Shown: positions 48,100-62,932 of the stretch, piece after piece
Numbering within the stretch: position 1 is the stretch's first letter
Layout of the letters: each line of letters opens with the position of its first letter
Origin: Primula veris
Taxonomy: Eukaryota > Streptophyta > Magnoliopsida > Ericales > Primulaceae
Direction: 5' to 3'
Assembly: GCA_963682055.1 (NCBI GenBank)
Contig: OY821747.1
Span: 25,108,126 to 25,172,125, forward strand
Length of the DNA stretch: 64,000 bases
Made by a program: the position numbers and the translations under genes
The notes under the pieces: generated by a model
Databases searched by the model: none
What the model saw: the letters and a program-made list of their open reading frames with translations, nothing else
What the model was told of the DNA's origin: nothing

Positions 48100-48458
48100 T
48101 CTCCCTTTCTATTTATTTTTTCTTTATTGTACTGTAGAAAAGGTTTTCTATGATTCTTACTCCGGCTTGAACTTAGCGCTTTGTTAGTATAAGCATATAC
48201 TCCCTGCACTTTCGCATATGTTAGTTATATATATCTTTATTTTTGTTCCCCTCCACCTCTTCTCTCTTTGGCCCGCCCCCCTTACTCCCTCTCATACGGA
48301 CCCACAATACACAGCTTTACATTAACATAGAGTACATATATAGTCAAAGATCGAGTACATATAGACATAACCACAAACGACTTAACAACGGAGCTCCTCG
48401 GCCAGATCAATCACGACCGCCGCAGCCCGACTAACAACCTGGACAGCTCAGTGCATAC

Positions 48459-48948
48459 CAGTGTTTTAAATAGCGTTATCGCGATCGTAGCGTTTTTTCG
48501 AGGGAAACGCTAAAAGCGCTAATAGCGTTGCTATATAGCGCTTTGCGGTGTATTTTTTTTTGCCTAAATATGCACTAAACTTTAGTATATATAACAAAAA
48601 AAATAAAAAAATGTATAGTTATATTAAATAGTAATAAAAAAAAATCAAAAAAAAAAATTGTTGTTGGTGGGTTTCGAACTTGGGTCTGCTGAAAATTACA
48701 GCACTGTCTTAACCATCTGGACTACAGACACTTTTATGAAAATTACACAATATATATTAATTATTTAGATCCGCTGTTTTTTTTTAACTCGCTATTTACG
48801 CTTTTGGTCCAGAATTTCGCGTTTTTTGCGCTTTTGGTCCCCTATAGCGCGATTTTAGCGCAATTCCACCCAAAATCGTGATTTTTCGTTGCGTTTTTTA
48901 CCAAAAAAACGCTATTTCGCGCTACGTAGCGCGAATTTTAAAACAGAG
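48459..48948. mobile_element. hAT-like MITE with tRNA-like core, unit 2 copy
   Basis: Same as 27809-28298, with the same 8-bp flanking repeat. Confidence 0.75.
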
Positions 48949-50607
48949 GTGCATACCAATCAGGTTTAGTTTGGTTTTCCCAACACCAGATTATGCTTCC
49001 TGACTCTTTGTTCTGTCAGGATGGTTTCTGGTTTAAATTCAAGCTTAATTTATATTAAAACACAAGCAAAGCTAACTTGGGCATAACTCGTAAGGTCTAC
49101 AAGCGGAGCCTAAAAGCATGTTTGGCTTCATAATGTTAGCAAATAAGGTGGCTTACTTGAATTTGGGTAAAGCTGAGTTAATTTACTGTAAACTTCTAGA
49201 TCTTCAGAAACCGAAAGAGGGATAAAAAGATCGTTTGAAACAAATAAACTATTCATTCTGAGCAAATAAGTTGGCCTATTTGAACCCAAATCAAGCGGAA
49301 TTTTCAGGATATAAAAAGAAGCGCCTTTTAAGTTAAGAAAGCAAATGAGCTGTAGTTTATTATTAGCACAAAAATAAGCAGGCTGGTTTGGCAGCTCAGT
49401 GTTTTTACTTATTTGCTTCAAAGCTAGACTTTATTTGGTTGATCCGCATAATAGTTGATTTGTCCATTTTTGGATAGAAAAAGCTAGAAGTTTGAAGCTG
49501 GATGAATGTAAACTTCTATCAAGTCTCAACCCCCCAGCTTAAATCTTCTAAGGTCGGGCCAAAAAACTCAGCTTAAAGCTGCTCGTGAAAATGCAGTTCA
49601 CCTTTTAAGCAAAAAACCTGCAACTAAACAAGGGCTTAAACTCTTTCTCGGCGTATGTGAATAGAATAGATAGCTTTAAGTTACATAAACTTGTATTTTT
49701 TCAAAATTTGATAACATCCAGCTTATATTCTTAAAAATACAACCAAACAAGCCCTCAAAAAGCCTCTATATTTTCCAAGACCAAAGAACTCAAATTATTT
49801 AGCTAGTCAACCAAATATATACAATCTTGCTTTTAAACCAAAACAATAAACTTAAAAGGTGCATCCAAACAAGGGCTTTAGCTTTTTCTTGGACAGAAAA
49901 CTAGAAAACTTCATGTTCTAAATTGATTGATAAAATCAGGACAGATACGAGATCAAAAAACAAAACTCAAACTTTTAACGTTGCGCAACAATACGAGGCT
50001 ATTAACTAAAACACAAAGTCATGTTTCCAGGTAAAAAAAAGTAGGGTACAAAAGCTTCATGTATTAGAAGGCTCAGGTAAATTATTTTACCAATTGATCG
50101 GCAAGAGAAGCATTTCAGAATATAGTGGCGATTTCATTTTTAACAATTTCAAAAACACTGTAAAACTTCGAAACTCTACAAACACACCCCAAATTTTGGA
50201 AGGATTTCAAAAACCATAAAAAAAAAAAAAAAATTCCATTTAAATAATCAACGATACTATAAAATCGCTAGTAGCAAGCAAGGGTTTGAAAAGCTATTTA
50301 TTTCAAAGAAAGAAACAAAATTTCCATTTAAATCATCATCGACTTATTTGCTTGAAAACTGTAACAGATAAAATAAACACATAAACCGAAACCAGCTAAC
50401 ATGTAGAAATGCAAGTTTCCTTAACCGATATATTATTCGACATAGCTTATTTCAAAAGTTTCTTACATTTCACCGTGCCAATTTCGCATTATTAGACTTT
50501 TTTACTAATTAAGTGAAGCAACCAGATTATTTTCTGAATAGAGAGTGCAATTTGAACTATTTTCAAATTACCATAAAACAAACCAAATTTAAAAACCGCA
50601 AACAAAT

Positions 50608-53600
50608 TGTTGAAATAATAAATTGTTTGGTTCAATCTTTGCTTTAATGCCATGAACCTTTCGGATACATGCATAGACCTTTGATATGGATGCATGAATA
50701 AGTTATGTATTTTGATTTTCTAGAATAAATGTTGATAACTCAATACCTTTGATGTTCTCTTGAGTTTAGTATAAATAGGTGCTCCACTTTCATGTGTAAG
50801 TACACCAAAATTTAGTTTGAGTTTGATATTATAAGAGTTCTTTCCCTCTCTATATTTTGCGTTGTCATTTTATGTGAGTGAGTGGTCGTTTCGACCCAAC
50901 AGTGGTATCAGAGCCAACGGTCCCATAATGGCCGGTGGAATGACCCCTTTTATCCCCATGCTTAAGAAAGATTTCTACGATAATTGGAGTATAAGAATGA
51001 AAGTGCTTCTCGGTTCCCGAAATGTGTGGGAAATCGTAGAGACCGGGTTTAATGAACCCGAAGAAGACGCTGACGTAACTCAGGCTCAAATGGAGAACTT
51101 AAAGAAGAATGATCGAAAGGCTCTTAACATCATCCATCAAGCTTTGGATGAAACTATGTTCGAAAAGGTGGCGTGTGCAATCACGAGCAAAGAAGCTTGG
51201 GATATTTTGGAGAATTCATTCAAAGGAGTTGACAAGGTAAAAAATATTCGACTCCAAACCTTACGTGGTGATTTTGAGGCTTTATGTATGAAAGTCTCCG
51301 AATCGGTTGACGACTATTTTTCACGAGTTCAAAAGGTCGTCAATCAAATGAAAAGATGCGGAGAAAAATTGGACGACACCCGTGTTGTCGAAAAAATTCT
51401 ACGTTCTTTAGATTCCAAATGGGATTACATTGTTGTGGCTATCGAGGAATCTAAAGACATAGAATCTATGATGGTGGATCAACTTTTGGGCTCGCTCCAA
51501 GCTCATGAAGAAAAACTCAACAAAAGAGTTGTGAAAAAAGAGCCGCTCGAGCAAACTCTTCAAACGAAATTTAGCATGAACGAGAAAAGTTTTGGTAACT
51601 CGAAAAGCCAACGAGAAAGAGACCGAGGTCAAAATTATGGCCGTGGTGGTTACAACTCTTTCAAAAAAGAAGAGAGGAGACAAAACTCTTATCCGACAAG
51701 AGGCCGTGGAAGAGGAGGAAATTATAATGGAAAACCGAGGTATGATAAGTCCCAAATTAAATGTTATAATTGTCAAAAATTTGGGCATTACGCTTCCGAG
51801 TGTAGATTGAGTAATAATAAATTTGAGGAAAGGGCTAATTTTGCTAGAGAAAATAAAGAACGTTCTACACTTTTATTTGCGCATAATGAAAATAAAGGCG
51901 GAAAAATTACTACGTGGTATTTAGATACGGGGGCTGGCAACCATATGTGTGGTAATAAAAATATGTTTACCGAATTGATGAAACGGCAAATGGAGATATT
52001 TATTTTGGTGATGAATCTAAAATTCCGGTGAAAGGGAAGGAAAAAGTCTTAATCCAATTGAAAAATGGAGAAAATGATTTTATCTCGAATGTTTATTATG
52101 TTCCTAATATGAAATCTAATATTTTGAGTTTGGGACAACTCTTGGAAAAAGGCTATTATGTGTATTCGGAAAACCTTAGCCTTGTTTTAAAAGATAAAAA
52201 TGGAAATTTGGTTGCGCAAGTGCCTATGTCGAAAAATAGAATGTTTTCTTTGGATATTCAAAATGTTGGGGCTAAATGTTTGAAAGCGTGTTTTAAAGAA
52301 ACATTATGGCTTTGGCATTTGAGATTTGGGCATCTTAATTTTGGTGGTTTGAAATTGTTGAGTAGTAAAAATATGGTGAAAGGTTTATCTCATATTGATC
52401 ATGTTGATGAACTTTGTGAGGCATGTTTGTTTGGAAAACAACCGAAGAAAAGTTTTTCGAAACAAGCGACTACAAGAGCTAAAAAACTGTTGGAACTTGT
52501 TCATACAGATATTTGTGGTCCTATTAAACCAAGTTCTCTTGGGAAAAACAATTATTTTGATCTTTTTATTGATGATTTTAGTCGAAAGACTTGAGTTTAT
52601 TTTTTGAAGCAAAAATCCGATGTTTTTGTTGTTTTCAAAAAATTTAAAGATCGTGTTGAAAATGAAAGTGGTCACAAAATAAATTCTATGAGATCGGATC
52701 GAGGAGGAGAATTTACTTCGAATGATTTTGGAAAATATTATGAAGAAAATGACATTTTTCGTCCTTTGACGGTTGCCTATACCCCACAACAAAACGGGGT
52801 TGTTGAAAGAAAAAATCGATCTCTTTTAAATATGGATCGTAGTATTTTGAAAAGCAAAAATATTCCAAAAGAATTTTGGGCCGAGGCCGTTGATAGTGCG
52901 GTTTATTTGTCGAACCGATCCTCATCTCGAAGTGTTTGGGGTAAAACTCCCGAAGAAGCGTGGAGTGGAAGAAAGCCGGGAATAGTGCATTTAAGAGTTT
53001 TTGGGAGCATCGCATATGCTCATGTTCCGGACCAAAAAAGGTCCAAATTGAATGCTAAAAGTGAGAAGTTTATATTCATTGGCTACGACCCAAGGGCAAA
53101 AGGTTACAAGCTATACAATCCGGAGAATGGAAAATTTGTTGTGAGCCGAGACGTTGAGTTCGACGAAGAAGGAACGTGGAATTTCGACAAAATGGAGGAC
53201 GACTATAATTTCTTTCCTTATTATAGTGATGAGGAAGACGAGCAAGTTCAAGTAGAAGAGGAGCCCACGACGCCACCACCATCACCTCCTTCGCATGGCG
53301 AAGTAGGATCCGCGAGCGATGAAAGTTCAAGTGAAAGGCCCAAACGTTTTCGAACCTTACAAGACTTATACGAAGTGACCGAAAGAATCGACGACAACGT
53401 TACTCTCTTTTATCAACGGGTTGTGAACCGATCGGCGTTGAAGAAGCGTTGCCAAACAAGTTTAAGGGGGAGTGTTGAAATAATAAATTGTTTGGTTCAA
53501 TCTTTGCTTTAATGCCATGAATCTTTCGGATACATGCATAGAACTTTGATATGAATGCATGAATAAGTTATGTCTTTTGATTTTCTAGAATAAATGTTGA

Positions 53601-53766
53601 TAACTCAAGACCTTTGATATTCTCTTGAGTTTAGTATAAATAGGTGCTCTACTTTCATTTGTAAGTAGACCAAAATTTAGTTTGAGTTTGATATTATAAG
53701 AGTTCTTTCCCTCTCTATATTTTACGTTGTCATTTTATGTGAGTGAGTGATCGTTTCGACCCAAGA
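50608..53766 (+). mobile_element. RT-less copia element, unit 2 copy
   Basis: Same as 29958-33116, including the CAAAT flanks, all 12 LTR differences, the frameshift and the TGA (52592-52594). The identity shows it was copied as part of the unit, not by a new insertion. Confidence 0.95.
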
Positions 53767-54174
53767 CAAATAAGCTATAAATAATAAACTGGGAGCACCA
53801 GACAGCTCACTGGCAGAATTGCAAGAATCCTCTGGACATCAGCCACCACTACTTACCGAATTTCCCAATACCCGATTACTCTTTAAATATACAAACACAT
53901 ATATTCAGTTGCCTTATGATAATTTATTGAAGAATACAATTATGCCAAATCCTAACTAAATACTACTAAAGTAACTAAACCATAACTTGATATTCAAGTA
54001 CAAAGAACCACTGTACTCATTTATCACAGTAGCCACACTTATTGGTATTTGAGCAATTTATCCGAGCATAGAATTTGTTAAACCAATTAAACAGATTATC
54101 GTATCTTGCACATCAACTTTAATAAATTAAAACTACAGAATTAGCATGATTTCTTAAAGCGCGAAACATACCCT

Positions 54175-54793
54175 TCAGTCCTGTTCGTCGTCCCCCTCGT
54201 ACCCATGTTCAACCATGTTCACACCCAACTGTCCAATAATCACCTCGTCTACAATGTAACGGGGGATTCTTGGAGCCCTCGGGATCACGAGGTCAAGGGG
54301 ATAGAGACCTGGAGGAACCGGCAGGACAGCTGGAGCGACCTGAGCAACCGGAGAGACAGTGGGTGCGACCTGAGCAACTGGAGGGACAACGGGTGCGACC
54401 TGAGCAACTGGAGGGACAGCGGGAGCAACCTGAGCAACTGGAGGGACAGCGGGAGCAACCTGAGCAACCGGAGGGACAGCGGGTGCAACCTGAGCAACTG
54501 GAGGGACAGCGGGAGCAACCTGAGCAATCGGAAGGACCTGGCTCGTACTGAGATAGTACGACTCTCCTTCCCTCATTCCATTCATCTGATGACGTTTCCG
54601 AATCGCTTGATTCTGATTTGAGAAGGTCGAAATTGTAGACAGCGTGTCCCGCCATCTACATGCATAAAAAGAGTGAGAAAAACATGAGAAATTTAAAGGA
54701 ATCGCGTAGTATCTTGTATGGCTCACGGAACCCAAAACAAGCAGCGTAGAAGCTGGCTATTTTCTTGTGACGTTTCTGCATACCAAACCTCAT
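54175..54793 (-). CDS. hypothetical A/P/V-repeat protein, unit 2 copy
   Basis: Same as 33525-34143, with the minisatellite at 54337-54546 unchanged in length and sequence as far as I can see. Confidence 0.35.
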
Positions 54794-57410
54794 TCTATCT
54801 ATACATATCATAACAAAACTAATAATAAATACTAGTATTAGTTAGATAGAGACAGAACAGAACCACAAGTTAGGGAAGATAACTCCATCATAGCTAAATG
54901 AACCAAAACACCAACTTTTTTTTTATAATTTTGAATTTTACAAAGACATATTAATAACTAAAATGATGAATAGTCGGTATAGATCAAATTTCTATGAGAA
55001 TTTTAATAAAGAAAGAGACTTTTTGCATATTAATAACTCGAAGCATATATTATTGATAACTTGGAATGAATAGATGAAAATACAAGAAAATAATTTTAAA
55101 GAATACTCGAAGAAATAATGCATATTAATAACTCAATGAATACATTATTGATAATGCATATTAATAAATAAATAAAACTTGTAAAAGAATATTGACTGAG
55201 AGATGAACAGAGACGAGCTCGGACTTCTCTAGGACAATGTTGAGAGAGAGTAGGGTTTTAGAAATTAATGAATGAAGGTTTCTTGCTATTTTCATCTTTA
55301 ACAACTTTCATAATTGCAAATATTCCCATGTCCTGTTTTATTTATTTATTTGGTCTATCCATTTTTGTGATAATGTGATTCACTCCCCCAATATTTTTGA
55401 AAGACTAAGAACAAGTTACTTCACAACTGCAAAATTATATATGTTGGATAATTTAGTATACTCTATTTTGTAAAAGAACTATGGTCAATTTGTTTTTTTA
55501 TTGATTTTAGTCTACCACCTTAAAAACAAAAGTATGTAGTACACTATTGTTAATTGCATGATTATAAATAGGTCATTTGAACTCAATTGCGCCACTTATT
55601 CCGACAGATATTACATACAATTCATTTTTGGGAAAATTTTCTATTGCTATCTTTTGTCGTATCATTCGCTAATATCACTTATCAAATCATATAACAATTG
55701 GTAGATATAGAGAAAGTGTATATATTCCGATATTCATCATTTTTCTATTATCACTTGCAATTGTAAACTCTAAAATTTCGTATGAAAACAAATGGTGTAC
55801 CGAACGAAAGTTTGGTATACTGAATTTTTTTGGTTCGATGATAGCATATAAATTCTCAAACTGAACTAGTTTTGTTTGGTAACTCTATATAGTCAAAAAG
55901 CTCAATACCGATGTCACTCCTACTCATAGCTACATGCACTCTATTCTACCATCTTCCCCAAAATAGCATTAACTAGGTTTCTAACCCTACCACCGCCTCC
56001 CCCTCTTACTCTGAACGTGAATCATGCTGTTCATCGTTGAATCAACGTCACTGGTTGAATCACATCTGTCACTGAATAGCCGTGTCGTCGTCAAAATCGA
56101 CTTCGCTGCTTTCTGAGCTCCATCGTCTCCCTAGAAAGATGGAACGATAACAATAGATAGGCTTAGCTTGAACACTGAACGAAAAAGGAGGGGGTGAGAG
56201 GCAGGATAGAAAAAGATAACAATGGATAGTTCTCATGTGTTAGGCGAAAAAAATGAGATGAAAGAAAAGAGAAGGATACATATGACCATGTTGCAGAGTT
56301 GTAGAGAGTCTGAAAGGAGGCTGAAAGACCACACGAGAGGGAGAGAAGGAGAGCCAATCATAGAACTCATTGACTGTGTCAACATGACACGCAATGATGG
56401 TTGTAGTCACCGGATATTTTGGGATATTTATTTAAGAGAGAGAAACAAGTTGGGAGACATATAATTGACTGAGAGAGTAATAAATTAAATAATTTTGTTA
56501 ATATAAAAGATTAAATTGGATTTTGCATAGTAGAGGATACCGAATTAAGAAATATGTACAATACATGGTACTAAACTGTTTAAGTCTGCTAATATTAATA
56601 CCCATTTCATAATTTAACTTTATATATGATGGGTTCAGTAATTAAAACTTTGTACCCTCCAAATTCGTTTATAATCTAACGTGAAATGTTATATTAGTTA
56701 CTTGACTATTACAAACATAGTTAGATTATAAATTTGACCTTGAGGTAGGTATATATGAGTAAATCTACTGAAAGTGAGGAACATTTGTTTGGCATATCCT
56801 TAAATTACGAAAAATATTATGTTAAATTCTTATTACTTTGTGACACCGCTATAGCCACCCCAAAACGCAAAATTTTACTGAAAAACCTTATCTATTGATG
56901 TAGTGCATTAGATGAACCAATTATTTTTTATCATAAATTTGAAAACCAACTTTCATTTATATGTATGTGATTGGTTCACCTAAGTAAAATTTATATGTTT
57001 GAAAATTTGGTGATGGCAGAATATTACAAAACATCACTAAAATATGTGCGGTAAAGGGACGAATTCTTTAATCTCTTCGTTTTGTATAAATGAATAATGT
57101 ACATATGCCTTTTTTATATTCATATTCTGCATTTTATTAATTTGCTTTTGGACTTTTAGAGGTAGATTTTTTTCGTTTCAATTGACACATTCTTTAATAC
57201 AACACAGATAGGAAAAAACAAAAACAAATTACAACTAAGAATGCAAAAAATCTATCTTCAGAATTCTCTTAACAACAATGTTTCAATCAATTTTCTATAC
57301 AAGTCAGCTAAAATGAAACAACATCCAAGAGGACTACCCGAAAATTTTCCACTTTGTCAACTAATGGTGACACTCTTGCCCTCGAAATAGAACACCCGAG
57401 GGCCTAAGTA

Positions 57411-57772
57411 CTTGTTTGGTGGTACAAGTTACAAATCAAGGAAAAAAGCTACGAAGAAAGCTAGGTGAATCAAAGTTAAAGGTTCATGGTTTAAGAAAGC
57501 CAAAAGGTAAGTTAAGCATCCAAATGCATCCCAACTCCTAAAAAAAAACCTAAAAGACACTACAAAAAATATGTCTAAATAGACAAAGCACTAGTGACGC
57601 CTTTTTGTGATCGGAGCTTACTTGCGGTGGGGCTTGGACAATATAGTCAATTTATGACGGGTTTGTGACACCATTTAGAATTAGTGACAAATTTGTAACA
57701 GTTTTTGACTCCCACTAAATCAATAATACTTTTTAGTGAAATCTTACGCCTAAAAATCTACCACCAAACAAG
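57411..57772. mobile_element. probable MITE, unit 2 copy
   Basis: Same as 36761-37122. Confidence 0.45.
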
Positions 57773-57798
57773 CCACAGTCGAGAAATAATTAACATGA

Positions 57799-58905
57799 TT
57801 ACCCGCCTCTGGATGCGCTCTTGAAAATGGAAGCGCTCCTAGCCAAAGAAGCGGATTTTGCCAACTCAAGAAGTGGTATATGTAAACCTAATTAGATTAT
57901 AGGCAAAACCACCGGCTAAAGCTCCGATTAGAGGGCCCGCCATATACACTCATAGACCTGTATATATATGCTTTATGATTGCTGGTCCTAGGCTACTCGT
58001 TGGGTTCATCGAAACTCCTGAAGACTTGCCTGAAATCCATTTTCGACACCATTATTCAAAATGTTCATATATTTTTTTTATTTGGTCTGACAACTAAAAA
58101 AAAATGTTTTCTTTTGGTTCAAAAGAGTTATAATTTTAAAGATAGATGAAGTCGGACAATTTTTATTTTTATTTTGTGCTCACAATAAATAAGCTGATCT
58201 GACTAGTAACTTCAGCCAAACAAACTTCATTTCTAAAAAAAAAACTTCTTCTATTTGAATAACAAATTACCCGCCAATAAAGACATCTAGCATTATTGTC
58301 ATTCCAATAGCAATACCTGCCAACTCTCCAACCTGGAGAAAAGGAACAAATCATTAAGTTAAACAAATACAATTACAACATTAGACTTTTGAAAGTACCC
58401 TTCGATATATTGTTATCTACTTTTGGTTCCTAAAATATTGTGGTCTAAAACTAAAAATAGCTCCTAGAGTCCCTTTGCCATATTGAAAATATCATTCTTT
58501 AAACTGGCAAAATAGATCTAGTCTTGTTTAGAGTGAAATTAGGTCTGTTGAGTTATTATTCATTTGGTGGTACAGATCATAAACTAACTCATTTCTATGC
58601 AAACATCAAATTCAACACCATAAAGCTAGAATTCTATGTAGATATATACATCAAAATACAGGAAGAGAAGCATAATTCTAACTTTATTAACGAGTTAGGA
58701 AACATACTGCTCGATTATCCGTGGCAACACCAGAAATGACGAACATAAGCAAGAAAGTTAAAATCATTTTCATGATAAAAGATTGTGTATTTGATCCGGT
58801 TGGTACCGTCCCAAAATAAGTCTCGCGGTTTATGTCAAACATTAGATCTAGTGTCCCACTTCCAAGAACCGAGCCCATCAGCTGAGCAATTATGTATAGT
58901 GGAAC
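57799..58905 (-). pseudogene. NIP aquaporin pseudogene, unit 2 copy
   Basis: Same three exons and the same lesions as 37149-38255 (exons 58905-58708, 58332-58271, 58029-57799). It was already a pseudogene before the tandem duplication. Confidence 0.88.
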
Positions 58906-60452
58906 CTAAATTTAAGACAAGAAAGATAAGTACTTTGGGACGAATTAACAGCAAAGAAGAATCTTTGAAGTTACTAACATTTAGACATGTGTTCTACAAT
59001 CTGTGGGAGATTTTATCCCTTCATGAAATATTGCAGTATTTGTAGTTTTGTAGAATCACGTATTGTTGTATTTAAATTTTGTACACTGAAAATGCCCAAA
59101 TTGTAAACTAGAAGTCGTTTCTGGTCGATTTACAACGTGTAAATGTGCCTATCTGAAGATATATCATCGGTTAATTTGGTAAGAAACTAAATATTTTCAT
59201 GTTTTTTCCGTTGAAAAAAAACAAATGTTAGATTGGGATATTCATTGCAAAATTTCGGTGAAGATATTCTAATACTGCAAAACTATAACTAACCCTCAAA
59301 TTGACGATTAATTGAGGAACATGTCAGGGGTTCCCATTTTATTTTATTTTGAAATAAAGGGGTTCCCATTTAATGAGGTGAAAATCATGCTATTAACATA
59401 CTGTTACAGCCGGACAAATAAAAAAACAACATTTGTCCCACTAATTTAGCCACAAACCAACATGGTTAACAGTTAACCATATCCCTAAAATCTCTCCAAT
59501 CTAGTTATATATAGTCCATATATAAATCTATTTCATTATTATTGATGCACCGCAAATATCACGTCTAATGATATTTTTATTCTTCTCCAATATTTTAAGA
59601 ACCACTATTTATATACTATGATTAAATAGTATTAATCGACACGTTTATCGACTTTCTACTCCATTTTCTTATAAATCTCTCATATTAAAATATAAATAAT
59701 TTATATGATCATGTTAACAGTAAGAATTTTTTTTTACATTTTTATTAATCATTATATTTTTAGAACGCTAAAAACAAATTACAATTTTTATATGATCAAA
59801 ATAGTTAAAGTGGTCATATTAAAAGAAAAATAAAATCATAAAATAAAATAAGCAAAGATTTGTTTGACCGCTAAAAACGAATTCCAATTTTCAAAAAATT
59901 GATATGCACTTATCTGAATCATCTATCTCAAAGGAAAAAATAAAATCCTAATCAACATTTAATGCGATAAATCAAAATAAAAAAAGTTATACATGGAATT
60001 AGCCTTTATCATTGCTGGAGAAATTGAATTGCCAATTAAAGAACTTTTCAAATCAACTCAAAATCTGATGTAAGTAATTCAAATCAACTCAAGGTAATTA
60101 GCACACTAGGGAGATAACCTTTATTTTTTAATTTTTTTTTATAAAAGATTGAATTCTGTTAAAGGAAAGAACCTGAAAAGATAGAGACAGAATTAAATTA
60201 AATTAAATTAGATTGGGTTAACTCTAATCATCATTGTAGTTAGTATCTAAATTAGTGGAACACATGTTGCCAGCATGGTTTTTACCTTATTAAATGTGAA
60301 CTAAAGCCCCCCCATATATTTTTTTTTTAAAAAGAAAAATGATAATTTAATAAATATTTATAAACTTATTTATAAAAAAATCGGTTGTTTTGAACTTGAT
60401 AACTCTTTTACAAAAAAATACATATTTTGCGAATTTATTTACAAATAGGTAC

Positions 60453-62932
60453 ATGGTTGTTCCACCAGGGTGTAAGCCGCTAGGCCGCAAGTGGATCTTC
60501 AAGAGGAAGAGAAAGGTCGATGGAACGATCGAAAATTACAAGGCGATGCTTGTAGTGAAAGGTTTTAGGCAAACTGAAAGTGTGGATTATTTCGACACGT
60601 ATTCTCTTGTCTTCAGAAAGACGTCAATCCTGATTGTCATTGCCCTCGTGGCACTGTTCAATTTGGAAATACATCAGATAGATGTTAAACGGCGTTCTTG
60701 AATGGAAAATTGGAAGAATAAATTTACATTGAACAACCTGAAAGATTTGTGATTTCAGGTTAAGAACTCAAGGTGTGTAAACTTGTAAAGTTCTTATATG
60801 GACTTAAACAAGCACCTAAATAATGGCACGAGAAATTTGATAGAGTGATGCTATCCAATGGTTTTCGTATCAACGAGTGTGACAAATGCATACATGTAAA
60901 AGGAAATGAAAAAGATTATGTGGTAGTCTGTCTTTACGTAGATGACATGATTATAACCGGGAGTATTGATAACAGATTTGGGTGTCGCTGATGTAATACT
61001 TGGTATGAAAATTATCAAGACATCAGACGGATATGCGTTATCTCAAACTCATTATGTCAAGCAGATGCTTGATAAATTTGATAAAGATAATATGGCTACA
61101 TCCAGAACTTCAATAGAAATCTTAACCAACCTAAAGAAGAACTTTGGGGAGAGTGTGAGACAATTGGAATATTCTTGGATAATAGGCAGTCTTATGCACG
61201 TCATGAACTGCACTAGACCGCACATAACCAACTCAGTTACACTGGAAGGTCATTATGAGACTTCTCAGATACATGAGATTTACTGCCGACCGATGGTTGC
61301 ATTATACCAGATATTTTGATGTTAACTGGATATCGGATTCCGACAGTACAAGGTCCACGAGTAGATATGTGTTTGTACTGGGAGGAGCGGCTGTTTCATG
61401 GAGATCATCCAAGCAGACATGCATAGCTAGATCAACTATGGAATCTGAGTTCATATCTTTCTGGAAGGAATTCCAATATGGCCAACACCTGTTCCAGCAA
61501 TAAGCATGCACTGTGATAGTCAGTCAGCTATTGGACGGGCCTAGAATCATATGTATAATGAAAAGTCCCGACATATTCATCGGAGACATAAATCAGTAAG
61601 AGAATTGTTAGCTAACGGTGTGGTATCACTAGATTTTGTGAGATCTAAGGAGAATATTACGGATCTATTAACAAAACGCTTGACTCAGGTGGGAGTCAAA
61701 GCATCATCGAGGTGAATGGGGTTGTAGCCCATCAATTGGAAACCTCCTCAGAGGTTACCCAACCCGAACTGGATTCTCCAGTCTCGTGTTTAATGGGAAA
61801 ACCGAACTGTGGGGGTGACCGAACAAAGCACTCGGGAACTTAGGTTCCCAACCCATTTCCATGATGAAAGAGTGATAGATCTAGACATTTAAAGGGTGAG
61901 CATGAGGCTGTTAAGGAAAACAAGTATCTCGAAGGTCGAGAGGGGTGAGTCAGGACACCATTAATATGAAATCAGCTATAACGAGAGCCATGGGCTAAAT
62001 CATTAGAGCGCTCAGTTGAATTTTGCCAAGGCAGTCCAGGACCAAACATGGACAACAACTAAAGGGCTTAGTAAGTAGTACAGAGAAGGCACTGTGTGAG
62101 TATTATTATGGTATGCACAAATGCTAAATGGTTCAAGCCTTTAAGGCTATCCAATAATAGCATATCATATTTTATATCACTATGGAAGGTTCAAGGCGCG
62201 CGCTACCTGTTCTTATGCAGTGAACTCTTGCGGTTCTGTCATTTGTATTTAGGGGCATGTTTTATTTTCAGCCAATTGCATTTATATGGGGGATTGTAGG
62301 AAAACATGTATTTATACATGGGTGTTCCAAAGTGGTCATGGACTGACTTTGAGCCAAAAATTGTGAGTGCATAGCACTTGTTTTGGTACCATTCTCAATT
62401 TATTTGAGAAGCTTGTGCGACGAGCGTCAAAACGGTATATACACTTGACATAAACAATGAGTCGGTGTGAATGGAAATTGGATTCAAATTTTGGCTCAAA
62501 AAAAGGATAAACTAAGAATGCTGGAAAAAGGGGGGAGTGGGGAAAGCCTTTTGGTAGTTATCACACGTTGAAAAATGAGGAGACATTTTTCCAGTATATA
62601 TATAAGTCCATTCCACGTGGTTATTAAGTTATAGTGTCCACATACACATGTGTAGATGAGTGTGTATCACATGCGCGCGTTCGCTCGGGCTCGGAACTCG
62701 GGTCACAGGCACGGGTGCGGTTGCGGGGGCGGATGCGGGCGTGGGACTTGGAACTTGGGGAATGTCTCGGGTCCGGTTCCGGGTCCGGGTCCGGTTCTCG
62801 TTCTGGTTCCAAATCAGCAAAGGAGTTTTGTATAAATTATAGAAGGGGTCCCAACGTTTCCAACAAGTTGTAACTGGTGCAATAAATGAGAATTATTGCA
62901 GAGTTAATACATCAATTTCAAATTTCGAAACT
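60453..62932 (+). mobile_element. 5'-truncated copia element, unit 2 copy
   Basis: Same as 39803-42282, again ending in mid-LTR, followed by unit 3. Confidence 0.9.

Larger units (their letters stand above)
42283..62932 (+). repeat. 20,650-bp tandem unit, copy 2
   Basis: Head-to-tail repeat of copy 1. Its first bases (GGTTAAGCTTTTTACAAT) equal those at 21633, but the preceding bases are copia LTR rather than the A-run. Gene-free stretches are the same as in copy 1: 43080-47230, 48949-50607, 53767-54174, 55280-57410 and 58906-60452 hold AT-rich DNA with no recognisable gene. Confidence 0.95.
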